This document shows positions 1-7,445 of a DNA stretch of 64,000 nt, in pieces. How positions within the stretch are numbered: the stretch's first letter is position 1; each line of letters opens with the position of its first letter. The position numbers and the translations under genes are program-made. Origin of the DNA: a virus; IMG/VR virus record IMGVR_UViG_3300027704_000009, positions 62,001-126,000 of that record; one strand, given 5' to 3'. Below the pieces are notes generated by a model. It was not told where the DNA came from. It worked only from the letters and a program-made list of their open reading frames with translations, and made no database searches.

Positions 1-132
1 AGACCTTGCTTCTTTAAACATATTAAAGTACTCATCACTACCTAAACGAAAGACGCTTTCGTGCAGTGGAGTATTAGATTTTAGGTGATATTGTACACCT
101 TCGGAAATGGGTAATAATTCTGTATATTTCAT
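1..132 (-). CDS. Hypothetical protein, N-terminal 44 residues (runs off the left edge)
   Basis: An open frame begins with ATG at 132 and stays open to base 1, so only the N-terminus (MKYTELLPISEG...) is visible. A late-promoter-like box (ACTAAATA) ends only 5 bases before the ATG. No domain is recognisable. The start is inferred from this context and from the fit after the upstream gene, whose stop lies at 141. Confidence 0.55.
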   Translation of the reverse strand, partial: MKYTELLPISEGVQYHLKSNTPLHESVFRLGSDEYFNMFKEARS

Positions 133-137
133 ATTAG

Positions 138-145
138 TATTTAGT
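138..145 (-). promoter_or_regulatory. T4-type late promoter box (ACTAAATA)
   Basis: Reads ACTAAATA on the minus strand, one or two changes from the T4 late consensus TATAAATA. The following CTAATATG is identical to that at 5798-5791. Transcription would begin at or beside the ATG of the gene at 132. Confidence 0.45.
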
Positions 146-851
146 TCAAGACTTTGTTAAAGTAGTTTGCTAGAGCCTTGTGTCCTTGCTGATTAGGGTG
201 TTGCGTGTTATCAAATAGTTTACTAGTCATACTAAAGTCTGTTCTTTCGAAGTGTGCTTTACGCCAGTTACTGTCTACATTTTTATCTAGCCATGCTTGT
301 CCAAACGTATTAGGTTCTTGTAAATATCCTAATTCATATACTGGACAGTCGTACATAAAGTATCTTTGCTTTTCTTCGAAGTACAATACATTAATTAAAC
401 TGTGTGGCAAGAATGTTTCTTGTTTTCTCCAAAATTCTGTATCTTCAAATACAGGTATAAAGTGTACTGGGCAATCCCATACTTGAGCCACTATACATTC
501 AATTGCATGAAAGTTATATAACGAATAGTCCATAACATTCTTTACAGTTACATTGTCATCAAACACTCTCTTTTGTGCATCTGCATACCACGGGTCTGGG
601 TGTTGTGATATACAAAGTTCACTATTAACACTGATGTTTATAGTCATTCTGTTAATACTAGTAAATGCAATTATAACTGCTTCAACATCTTCGTCTGGAT
701 AATCAAGACTTGCTTCACTTACTTGATCTGTTATTTGTCTGTTACTGGCACCAGCTCGTGCAAAGTTTTTACAGTCCTTGTCTAGTAATTCGGGCCACGG
801 TGTGTGGTCTTGCCACTTTGCAGTCCAACTGTCACCAAACGTGAATATCAT
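141..851 (-). CDS. SGNH/GDSL-family hydrolase
   Basis: 236 residues. Block I is FGDSW at residues 5-9, placing the candidate nucleophile at Ser8. Block V is near the C-terminus, with Asp214, His218-Pro-Asn and GH at 223-224, matching the D..HPN..GH pattern of SGNH hydrolases. The family covers esterases and lipases that de-esterify lipids or acetylated sugars. In a phage, plausible substrates are host surface glycans or virion sugars, but the substrate cannot be read from sequence. No signal peptide is seen. The start overlaps the stop of the gene at 848 by 4 bases (ATGA), indicating co-transcription and translational coupling. Confidence 0.75.
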   Translation of the reverse strand: MIFTFGDSWTAKWQDHTPWPELLDKDCKNFARAGASNRQITDQVSEASLDYPDEDVEAVIIAFTSINRMTINISVNSELCISQHPDPWYADAQKRVFDDNVTVKNVMDYSLYNFHAIECIVAQVWDCPVHFIPVFEDTEFWRKQETFLPHSLINVLYFEEKQRYFMYDCPVYELGYLQEPNTFGQAWLDKNVDSNWRKAHFERTDFSMTSKLFDNTQHPNQQGHKALANYFNKVLN

Positions 852-1567
852 GTTACATACTCTGTAAAGATACTTAACCCTGTTTTTTCTTCCATACCGT
901 TTTCTAAAAAATTACTAGCACAATGTAGTCTAGCACAATCAAATATAATAGCATCACCTGGTACCCAAGGGCATTCTGATTCAATACTAAAACCTTCTAA
1001 CCATTCTTGTTTCATATGTCCTGTATCTGTATTAGGTATTCTATTGTCTTGATGTAAGTTATGTACTCCGGAGTATTCAAATATAGGCTCATTGCCTTTC
1101 TCATACATTTGTGCTGAATCTTTATTCTTAAAACACTTTACTGGTCTATCGAAATACATTTGATCAAATATGTAAAATTTTGCGTCATCTAACATAGGAA
1201 GTTGGTATGTTGTGTATACTTTTTCTAAAGGCAATACAATACATTTACCCGGAATAATAGCATGATCTTTAGGAACATCATTATGGAGTATGTGTGGTTT
1301 CCTTACTGTAAAGTAATTACCACCGAATGGTTTAATTTTTGCATCTAGTACACTTTCAACACGTTTCATTATGTTTTGATAATGATGATCACTTTTATGA
1401 GGTAACTTACTAACAACAGGACCTGTGTTCTTAAACACCTTCTCATGGTCCGGTCTATCTTTATGTATGTTTAGTAAGTGTATTTGTTCAACTTCGGATA
1501 AGAAGTTTTTAATTGTGATTGTCGGTGAAGTGTTGTCTATTATTTGCTGTTGTCGTTCGTTGAGCAT
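848..1567 (-). CDS. Putative 2-oxoglutarate/Fe(II) oxygenase-like protein
   Basis: 239 residues. Two HxD candidates are visible: His95-x-Asp97 and His172-x-Asp174. The C-terminal part has a typical jelly-roll ending: PGD at 203-205, then a distal His215 in RLHCAS, then Lys228 in a position where the family usually has a co-substrate-binding basic residue. This fits a cupin-fold 2OG oxygenase, though the ambiguity over the metal triad and the Lys lower confidence. Substrate unknown. It overlaps the small Cys-rich gene at 1540-1707 by 28 bases and the SGNH hydrolase by 4 bases. Confidence 0.6.
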   Translation of the reverse strand: MLNERQQQIIDNTSPTITIKNFLSEVEQIHLLNIHKDRPDHEKVFKNTGPVVSKLPHKSDHHYQNIMKRVESVLDAKIKPFGGNYFTVRKPHILHNDVPKDHAIIPGKCIVLPLEKVYTTYQLPMLDDAKFYIFDQMYFDRPVKCFKNKDSAQMYEKGNEPIFEYSGVHNLHQDNRIPNTDTGHMKQEWLEGFSIESECPWVPGDAIIFDCARLHCASNFLENGMEEKTGLSIFTEYVT

Positions 1568-1707
1568 TGTTTACATCTACACTGTTTGCAGACTTCAATT
1601 TGTCTGTATTCTGCTGGTTGTTCGCTAGGGTAGTCTTTTTCTTCTCGCCATAACGGACTTCCACAATGGCTGTGGTGTCCACAATTTTGACAAGAATTAG
1701 AAGTCAT
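1540..1707 (-). CDS. Small cysteine-rich, probably zinc-binding protein
   Basis: 55 residues. Cysteines lie at 6, 9, 15, 40, 43, 45 and 48, with His at 11, 12 and 14. These form a CxxC pair near the N-terminus and a CxxCxC cluster near the C-terminus. This spacing suggests one or two zinc sites. It fills the gap between the 899-residue virion-type gene and the oxygenase-like gene and overlaps the latter in another frame. Function unknown. Confidence 0.55.
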   Translation of the reverse strand: MTSNSCQNCGHHSHCGSPLWREEKDYPSEQPAEYRQIEVCKQCRCKQCSTNDNSK

Positions 1708-1713
1708 TGTAAC

Positions 1714-4413
1714 TTATAATCCTGATAGGTATTTAATTCTATCTAACTCTACACTCTCGTTTACATCAGCGGCTAGTTTTTGCTTGTCGCCTTCGAGTTC
1801 TTTAGCAAGAGCAGGATCGGCTTTGTATTTGTCCGAACCAGATATAAATCTTTGGTATGCTATACTGTTTACTTTTTTATCAGCAAGTGTTACTAACATT
1901 TGTTCCATTTCTTTAACTCCAATTGAGTCACCTGTGTATTCTGACACTGGTCCTTCTGTTTCAGCAACACTATGGTCACCTTTTTTATTCATCATACCAA
2001 ATACTAGGTTTGTTACTTTAATCATACCTGCTTTAGTACCCATCATGCCAAGTAACTTTGCTTGGTTTTGTGGATTAATCTTATCAAATACTTGTGTAAT
2101 AGCACTTGCACTATACAAGTCTACACTCATTTGTCCGTCTGCGAACTTAACAGGCATATTTTGCTTGTCTGCAACAATCTTTCTCAATGTATCTAATGCT
2201 ACATTACTATGTGTTGCTTGTTCATCTGGACTTGCTATTTCTGTAATTTTGTTTTGTGCATAATAGTCAATTATTTCTTGTGCAGTGTCAAACGATTCTT
2301 GTCCTGCTTCGCCAGTGCTTACCCAGAAACTATCTGAACCACTATCAAAACTAGCACCGCCAATTATTTCATCATTGTACATAATATGTATGTCATCGCC
2401 ATCGTCTTTAACTACTGAATACCCGTCTGCTTGTGCAAGTACGGCATCAATTGCTTCTGACTTAATAGGTAACTCAGGATCAAATGCTTTCCATTCATCA
2501 TATGTTAGATAAATGTCTGTGTCTGGATCGTAATACTTGCCTTCTTTAGGATCGTAATAAACAACTTTACCTGAACGTGTCATAATAGGACCTTCTAGTC
2601 CATCTCTTGCTACATACTTGGAAGGCATATCTGGAAGAATTGAATATCCTTCATCTATGTCTAACCAACTTTTATATTGTGAAATTTCTTTTTCATAAGA
2701 TGCTTTACCTGTGTCATTCATCTTTGCCATCATGTACTCTGCATACTTGATAGCCGCTTTTAAATCTTCTTTTGAAGAATCTTTACTAGGATTAATAACT
2801 TCTGGTGGACTTGTGCTTTCCATAGGTTGTCCTGCCATCGGTGCACTTAATGTAAACTGTCCATGTTTAACGTTACCTTGATGTTTAAACTGTGGTCTAA
2901 TAAAAGTCATATTAAACTTATATTTCTTTGCCGCAATACTCATCTGTAGTTTGTCAACAATCTTGCCTTGTGCATTTGTGATAACAATTACTGGATCTTC
3001 AACTCCCATTAATGTATCTTTAACTGCTTCATTTAATGAAGCACTGTAGTTTTTAATACGTTCGTACATATCTTCTGGTATCTCTACATTGATATCTTCG
3101 TTCGCTTTAACATAATTCTTAATCATCTTTTGTATATCGCTACCTGCTTTTGTATATGCTTGAGCAAACTCTTTTTCACTCATGCCCATTGCATCAGCAA
3201 GTCCAGGTTCGCCGTCACCACTATACATCATCATTAAATCTTTTTCCATGTCAGACATCATACCTTCGTCTAATCCTTCTAACATTGGGTAATATTTTTT
3301 AACTATAGCATCACGTTCAGCCATTTCATCACCGAGAATATGTCCACGTTGGTTATGAGCTTTCATAATCATTTCCATACGCTCTTGTTCATTTCTAGTA
3401 CCAAACATTCTTACAAGTTCCATTGCATTTTCTGTATGCATATTATAGTGTTCGTTTTCTTCAAATTCTTTTTTGCCAAATACATAAGGTATTTTAGCAA
3501 CACCTGTAGTATCTCTTGCTTCGTTTTCAATACTTTTTAATTGAAAGTCTGATAACTCTTGCATTGTGTCAAAAGGTCCACCTACCATCTTACCATGTCT
3601 AAATGCGTAAAACTTGCCTTCTTTGTTTACTGCTGTAAGTCCGTACTTGTTCATTTCATTCATTGCTTCAACAAATACTTCTACCATGTCATCGCCATTG
3701 TTGAGTCCACCTGGTGTAACTTGTACGTTTTTCTTACCCCAAATTCTAATTGCATCTTCCGGAGACATACTAGTCTGTTTCCAACGCTTTTCTTCTTCAA
3801 CTTTTTTAGTTTTTGGATTATCGTGTGTCCAACCCATGTCTTTCATATCTAAATGGTCTTTTTCTACCTTCGCCATTTTGCCTTCACCTGTTTTAGGATC
3901 GTACATCATGTGTGGTTTATATTCTTCTTCGGCGTGCATAGCCGCCATATGTTTCTTGTACTTTGCAGTACCTTTTTTATGTGGGCTTTTGCCTTCTTCT
4001 AAATCTGCACGGCTTATAAAGTCTTGAATTACATCAGCATCTAAACTTGTTAATAGTTCGTGCATTACTTTTTCATAACCATGCTTTTCGATCATGTCGT
4101 ATACTGGTTGTGTATAATATCCGCCTGCTTCAGTTACTATATCTTCGTTAGCACGTTTCATTGCGTTTGCTACACTAGGATGTTTTGATAGACCTTTTGC
4201 TAATTTCTCAATAGTTGCATGGGCACCATCATAATTACCATCTTTGTATCTTGGATCATTTAGAATTCCAAATGCCATTTTAATCTGTTTGTCTGTAAAC
4301 TGTGGTCTCATAGCCTTTGCTTGTGCCATGTTTTCTTCGCCTGCAGTTTCGACTGACATAGGCTTACGAGCTTCTAGTATTGGTTTGTTTTTTGCTATAT
4401 CAGTTAACTTCAT
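1714..4413 (-). CDS. Large acidic/lysine-rich virion-type protein
   Basis: 899 residues, very hydrophilic and rich in Lys, Glu, Asp and Met. Visible elements are a short basic block near residue 145 (KSPHKKGTAKYKKHMAAMHA) and a later Tyr/Asp-rich segment (YYDPKEGKYYDPDTDIYLTY). From memory, such blocks recur in proteins of marine T4-like phages, often annotated only as structural. No enzymatic motif is seen. The gene follows 4415-5098 with a one-base gap and begins a run of proteins sharing the MK/MR...L.E N-terminal style. A virion or internal-head role is inference. Confidence 0.6.
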   Translation of the reverse strand: MKLTDIAKNKPILEARKPMSVETAGEENMAQAKAMRPQFTDKQIKMAFGILNDPRYKDGNYDGAHATIEKLAKGLSKHPSVANAMKRANEDIVTEAGGYYTQPVYDMIEKHGYEKVMHELLTSLDADVIQDFISRADLEEGKSPHKKGTAKYKKHMAAMHAEEEYKPHMMYDPKTGEGKMAKVEKDHLDMKDMGWTHDNPKTKKVEEEKRWKQTSMSPEDAIRIWGKKNVQVTPGGLNNGDDMVEVFVEAMNEMNKYGLTAVNKEGKFYAFRHGKMVGGPFDTMQELSDFQLKSIENEARDTTGVAKIPYVFGKKEFEENEHYNMHTENAMELVRMFGTRNEQERMEMIMKAHNQRGHILGDEMAERDAIVKKYYPMLEGLDEGMMSDMEKDLMMMYSGDGEPGLADAMGMSEKEFAQAYTKAGSDIQKMIKNYVKANEDINVEIPEDMYERIKNYSASLNEAVKDTLMGVEDPVIVITNAQGKIVDKLQMSIAAKKYKFNMTFIRPQFKHQGNVKHGQFTLSAPMAGQPMESTSPPEVINPSKDSSKEDLKAAIKYAEYMMAKMNDTGKASYEKEISQYKSWLDIDEGYSILPDMPSKYVARDGLEGPIMTRSGKVVYYDPKEGKYYDPDTDIYLTYDEWKAFDPELPIKSEAIDAVLAQADGYSVVKDDGDDIHIMYNDEIIGGASFDSGSDSFWVSTGEAGQESFDTAQEIIDYYAQNKITEIASPDEQATHSNVALDTLRKIVADKQNMPVKFADGQMSVDLYSASAITQVFDKINPQNQAKLLGMMGTKAGMIKVTNLVFGMMNKKGDHSVAETEGPVSEYTGDSIGVKEMEQMLVTLADKKVNSIAYQRFISGSDKYKADPALAKELEGDKQKLAADVNESVELDRIKYLSGL

Positions 4414-4414
4414 T

Positions 4415-5098
4415 TTATTTTTCCTCTGTAGATTCTTCGGTATTAATAGCAGTATCTAAATCTGCTTTTAATTTACCTTCAGAAGCAATGTGTCCCATTG
4501 CATCGTAATGTCCTGACTCTAGTGATTCGTAAGTACTTGACAAGTTTGTCACTACGTCCATTAATCCTGTAACATCTCCGCCAATGGCTTCAATCTTTCT
4601 TGCCATTAGTCCGTCTGCTCTAAATACTTTTTCCAATGAATTAATCATTGCTTGTGCCTTTTGAAACATATTATCAACATATGCTTCTTCAGGTGTTGCT
4701 TCTGTAACAACTTGTGCTTCTTTAAACTCTTTACCTTCTTCATGCGCCGTTTGTGCAAATGCTTCTACTACTTCGTCTGCACTAGCAAAGTCATCATTGT
4801 CAATAGTGTATGCATTATCTAATCTATCATACTGTCCACTAGCAACTACTTCTTCGTCAATATGCACATCAACATTAAAATGGTCTGAATGACTTTCTGT
4901 CATAACTAATTTAATATTGCCTTTTTGTGCAAGGATACTTTCATCTGATTTTGTTTCTTTATTAAACCTATCTAATATGCCACGCATATCATCAGCAGAT
5001 TCGTTCAAACTAGTTGTGTTAGTTTGTGGTGCTACTGTATAGTTGTCTTCCGACATCTCGTTAAGTTTATTTACTAGTGTTGCAAAATCATCTGACAT
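4415..5098 (-). CDS. Hypothetical acidic virion-type protein
   Basis: 227 residues, acidic, with an N-terminal LVNKLNEMSED-type segment common in scaffold or virion proteins of marine T4-like phages. No catalytic motif, signal peptide or membrane segment. It sits between two similarly hydrophilic genes, with gaps of 1 and 5 bases, so it is in the same operon. Confidence 0.5.
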   Translation of the reverse strand: MSDDFATLVNKLNEMSEDNYTVAPQTNTTSLNESADDMRGILDRFNKETKSDESILAQKGNIKLVMTESHSDHFNVDVHIDEEVVASGQYDRLDNAYTIDNDDFASADEVVEAFAQTAHEEGKEFKEAQVVTEATPEEAYVDNMFQKAQAMINSLEKVFRADGLMARKIEAIGGDVTGLMDVVTNLSSTYESLESGHYDAMGHIASEGKLKADLDTAINTEESTEEK

Positions 5099-5103
5099 AT
5101 TAA

Positions 5104-5457
5104 TTACCCTTTAATTGACTCTTCTGGTTGAATTGTAACCATTTCTGGTTCTGGTGCTTGAGTTGGTTCGTCAGCAATTACATCAATGTTAAGTTCGTCA
5201 CCTTGTTCTTGGTATTCCAAGTGGTGCTTAACACTACCCATGTAGTCTGCCGCTTTTGTAATTTTTGCCTGTACCCAGCCTTCAAGGCCTTGTTCTTCGG
5301 ATACGTTTTGTAACATTTTATGAAGCTCTATTGCATACTTGGCGATTTTATATAAATCCCCTTTAGCCATGCTAACTTCGTGATCTAATTCCATTGAACG
5401 TGTGTCAGAGGACAAATCTTCGTTTAATGTTTTGTTTTTAAAGTGCTTTGCTCTCAT
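5104..5457 (-). CDS. Conserved helical virion-type protein
   Basis: 117 residues. The central helical block (DHEVSMAKGDLYKIAKYAIE, then a conserved-looking segment ending AADYMGSVKHHLEY) resembles a short domain repeated in many marine T4-like phage proteins, recalled from memory and not searched. The gene starts the operon and has a late promoter box 30 bases upstream plus a GGAG ribosome-binding site. Confidence 0.55.
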   Translation of the reverse strand: MRAKHFKNKTLNEDLSSDTRSMELDHEVSMAKGDLYKIAKYAIELHKMLQNVSEEQGLEGWVQAKITKAADYMGSVKHHLEYQEQGDELNIDVIADEPTQAPEPEMVTIQPEESIKG

Positions 5458-5487
5458 AATAACTCCAATATGCTTTGTACTATGTTG

Positions 5488-5495
5488 TATTTATT
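5488..5495 (-). promoter_or_regulatory. T4-type late promoter box (AATAAATA)
   Basis: AATAAATA on the minus strand, 30 bases before the ATG at 5457, with GGAG between them. It would drive the virion-type operon 5457 to 1714. Confidence 0.55.
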
Positions 5496-5565
5496 CATTT
5501 AGAACAAATAAACTATCTTATATTAAACTACAATAGGTACTAATACACTGTAGTAAACAGTGGTA

Positions 5566-5793
5566 TTAAGCAAATATTGAGCTAACTTTTTGTGTGTAAG
5601 GCTGAAATTTAGTTTTCTTTTTACCTTTTGGGGTTGTATGCCCAAATGGATCTACTGCTTTACGAGCCTTTTTAGGACTAACAAACAATGGAAATGCAAT
5701 AGCGGCTCCTGCCACGTCAGCACTACTAGTAGCACCTGGTGTTGCGTCTTCTACAACATTGTTGTCTTGTGATGTTATTTCCCAAATTTTCAT
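5566..5793 (-). CDS. Hypothetical small protein
   Basis: 75 residues. The middle is small and hydrophobic (GAAIAFPLF), followed by a basic tail with KKARKAVDPFGHTTPKGKKK. The ATG lies 5 bases after a perfect late box, so a leaderless late transcript is expected. Function unknown, perhaps a minor virion component. Confidence 0.5.
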   Translation of the reverse strand: MKIWEITSQDNNVVEDATPGATSSADVAGAAIAFPLFVSPKKARKAVDPFGHTTPKGKKKTKFQPYTQKVSSIFA

Positions 5794-5798
5794 ATTAG

Positions 5799-5806
5799 TA
5801 TTTATA
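5799..5806 (-). promoter_or_regulatory. Perfect T4-type late promoter box (TATAAATA)
   Basis: Exact TATAAATA on the minus strand, followed by CTAATATG. The expected start site, about 6 bases downstream, coincides with the ATG at 5793. Confidence 0.65.
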
Positions 5807-5808
5807 CA

Positions 5809-6576
5809 TTAATGATGTTCAGTCATAGATAGTACTTTTAAGCAGTTTTCATATGTCTTTGGAACATTCATTACTAAATGAATACTTTCATCGCCCCAAC
5901 AGGCTGTTCTGTGTGTTTTTCTTGTATCCACATAGTAACATCTTCCTGGTTCGATATCGACTCGTCTATAGTTGTGTTCCCATTCGAAACTTCCGTGTCC
6001 TGTTGTGCCACTTAAGAATCCAACAAGTCTAAAACAATCTCTGCTTAAGAATGGTGCATCTCTGTGTGGTGGGAACCAACCGCCTTTGTTTAATTTTACT
6101 AGCATTGTTCTGCCTAGCATATCAAAGGCTTTTGTGATTGGGTGTAAAGCAGTTACATTATGAAATGCTTCAGTAGGGTAATGTAAATCAATTTCGTTAA
6201 TACGTTCGCCGTCTTTTTCTCCAAGACGTTTTCTAACTTCAGGCATACTTAGACTGTCACCGACACTGTCGCCTTCAGCACCTACAAGTAATAAACCTTC
6301 TCTATTGTTAGTGATACCTTCTCTGCGTAAGTAAGGTACCCACGAATCTTTGTACTGTTTCATTTCTTCTTTGAACAGTTTTAAATCAAAGTTAATTGAT
6401 AAAGGAACAAAGTCTCCAATAGCGTCTAACTGTAACTCACACTTAATGTCCTCTAACGTCGGCTCGGGCATAATGCCTTTGTTATAATGTCCTAGGTAGT
6501 TGGGTTGATGCTTCCGTTGTGGAACCCATTCAATCTTTTTACCATCTGATGTGAAGTCGTCGTCTTTGTGTGCCAT
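5809..6576 (-). CDS. 2OG-Fe(II) oxygenase, aspartyl/asparaginyl hydroxylase-like
   Basis: 255 residues. The metal site is visible as His171-x-Asp173 (PPHRD) and a distal His222 (KTHRTACW), with PGRCYYVDT before it, as in aspartyl/asparaginyl beta-hydroxylase-like enzymes. A second downstream His233 lies in IHLVMNV. Such enzymes hydroxylate amino-acid side chains, but the phage substrate is unknown. A sigma70-type promoter lies just upstream at 6604-6632, so the gene appears to be early or host-polymerase driven, unlike the flanking virion-type genes. Confidence 0.72.
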   Translation of the reverse strand: MAHKDDDFTSDGKKIEWVPQRKHQPNYLGHYNKGIMPEPTLEDIKCELQLDAIGDFVPLSINFDLKLFKEEMKQYKDSWVPYLRREGITNNREGLLLVGAEGDSVGDSLSMPEVRKRLGEKDGERINEIDLHYPTEAFHNVTALHPITKAFDMLGRTMLVKLNKGGWFPPHRDAPFLSRDCFRLVGFLSGTTGHGSFEWEHNYRRVDIEPGRCYYVDTRKTHRTACWGDESIHLVMNVPKTYENCLKVLSMTEHH

Positions 6577-6603
6577 ATGGATTTGTTTCCTTATTATGTT
6601 ATT

Positions 6604-6632
6604 AATATACTAGGGATTGGGTAGAAAGTCAA
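6604..6632 (-). promoter_or_regulatory. Sigma70-type promoter (TTGACT-17-TATATT)
   Basis: -35 at 6627-6632 and -10 at 6604-6609 on the minus strand, with 17-base spacing. It precedes the oxygenase gene starting at 6576. Confidence 0.6.
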
Positions 6633-6641
6633 GAAGAAAGT

Positions 6642-7133
6642 TTATTTTCTTTTCATTGCGGCAAATTTATCTGCTTGTGCTTTTCTGGCGGCTTTATCTT
6701 CAGCATCCATCTTGGCAACAGCCGCGTCTTTACGCTCCTGCGACTTAGGGTCTTCTGCCTTGGCTTTCTTTTTTTGCTTAGGGATACTCTTGCCACCATT
6801 ATAAGCGCCAGCCATCGCCGCTTGGTCTGATGCACTTGATCTTGCTTCGCCTACCTGTTCGCAGTCGTTAACTGTTTTGCCTTTATTCTTGCCAGTACCC
6901 GGTTTAGTGCCAACTTTTTTATATCCTGGCCAACACTTGTCTGGTCCCGCAGTTGCTTTTGCTTCATCAACGCCTTCAGTCTTTGGTGTCCACCAACTAC
7001 CTGTTTCGTCATTGCAATCATGTCCACAGTCTGTAGTAGGTTTGTGCATTTCGTCTCCACAATCCTTACATACCATTGTTTCTTTTATATTCTTAATCTT
7101 TGCGACTTCAGATAATAGTTCTTTAATTCTCAT
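6642..7133 (-). CDS. Basic, zinc-ribbon-containing hypothetical protein
   Basis: 163 residues. CxxC at 22-25 and further Cys/His to about 40 (CGHDC) suggest a small zinc site. A central CWPGYKKVGTK motif and an Ala/Lys-rich helical tail follow, of the sort seen in virion-associated proteins of marine T4-like phages. GAGGAT lies about 8 bases before the ATG. It overlaps 7123-7425 by 11 bases. Function unknown. Confidence 0.5.
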   Translation of the reverse strand: MRIKELLSEVAKIKNIKETMVCKDCGDEMHKPTTDCGHDCNDETGSWWTPKTEGVDEAKATAGPDKCWPGYKKVGTKPGTGKNKGKTVNDCEQVGEARSSASDQAAMAGAYNGGKSIPKQKKKAKAEDPKSQERKDAAVAKMDAEDKAARKAQADKFAAMKRK

Positions 7134-7425
7134 TGTTTGTATCCTCGGCTACCTTAAAATTGTAAGCAAAGTTAATTTGCTTTGCTAACTGATTGCCCCT
7201 GTCTCTTTCGGTTTTCTTAGAGCTTTTTTTTAAATGGTTTGCTTTGGCTCTAAGTCTTTTTAAATCTGTTTTACTTATCTTGTCTCCAGCGCCTTTACCT
7301 AAGTAAGCCGCCGCTTTGCGTTTTAAACTTCCTGGTCTACTTCCTGGTTTCTCTGCTCCAGTAAAGTCTTCTAATAAACTGTCTAGTTCCTCGATGACCC
7401 ATTGTACTCTGTCTTGATAATCCAT
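7123..7425 (-). CDS. Hypothetical basic protein
   Basis: 100 residues with an acidic N-terminal helix and a very basic middle (GSRPGSLKRKAAAYLGKG). No enzymatic motif. GGGAG ribosome-binding site. A late promoter box lies 22 bases upstream, inside the stop region of the preceding gene, so it is probably a late structural or DNA-binding protein. Confidence 0.5.
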   Translation of the reverse strand: MDYQDRVQWVIEELDSLLEDFTGAEKPGSRPGSLKRKAAAYLGKGAGDKISKTDLKRLRAKANHLKKSSKKTERDRGNQLAKQINFAYNFKVAEDTNNEN

Positions 7426-7445
7426 AACAAGTCTCCCTGCCCTTA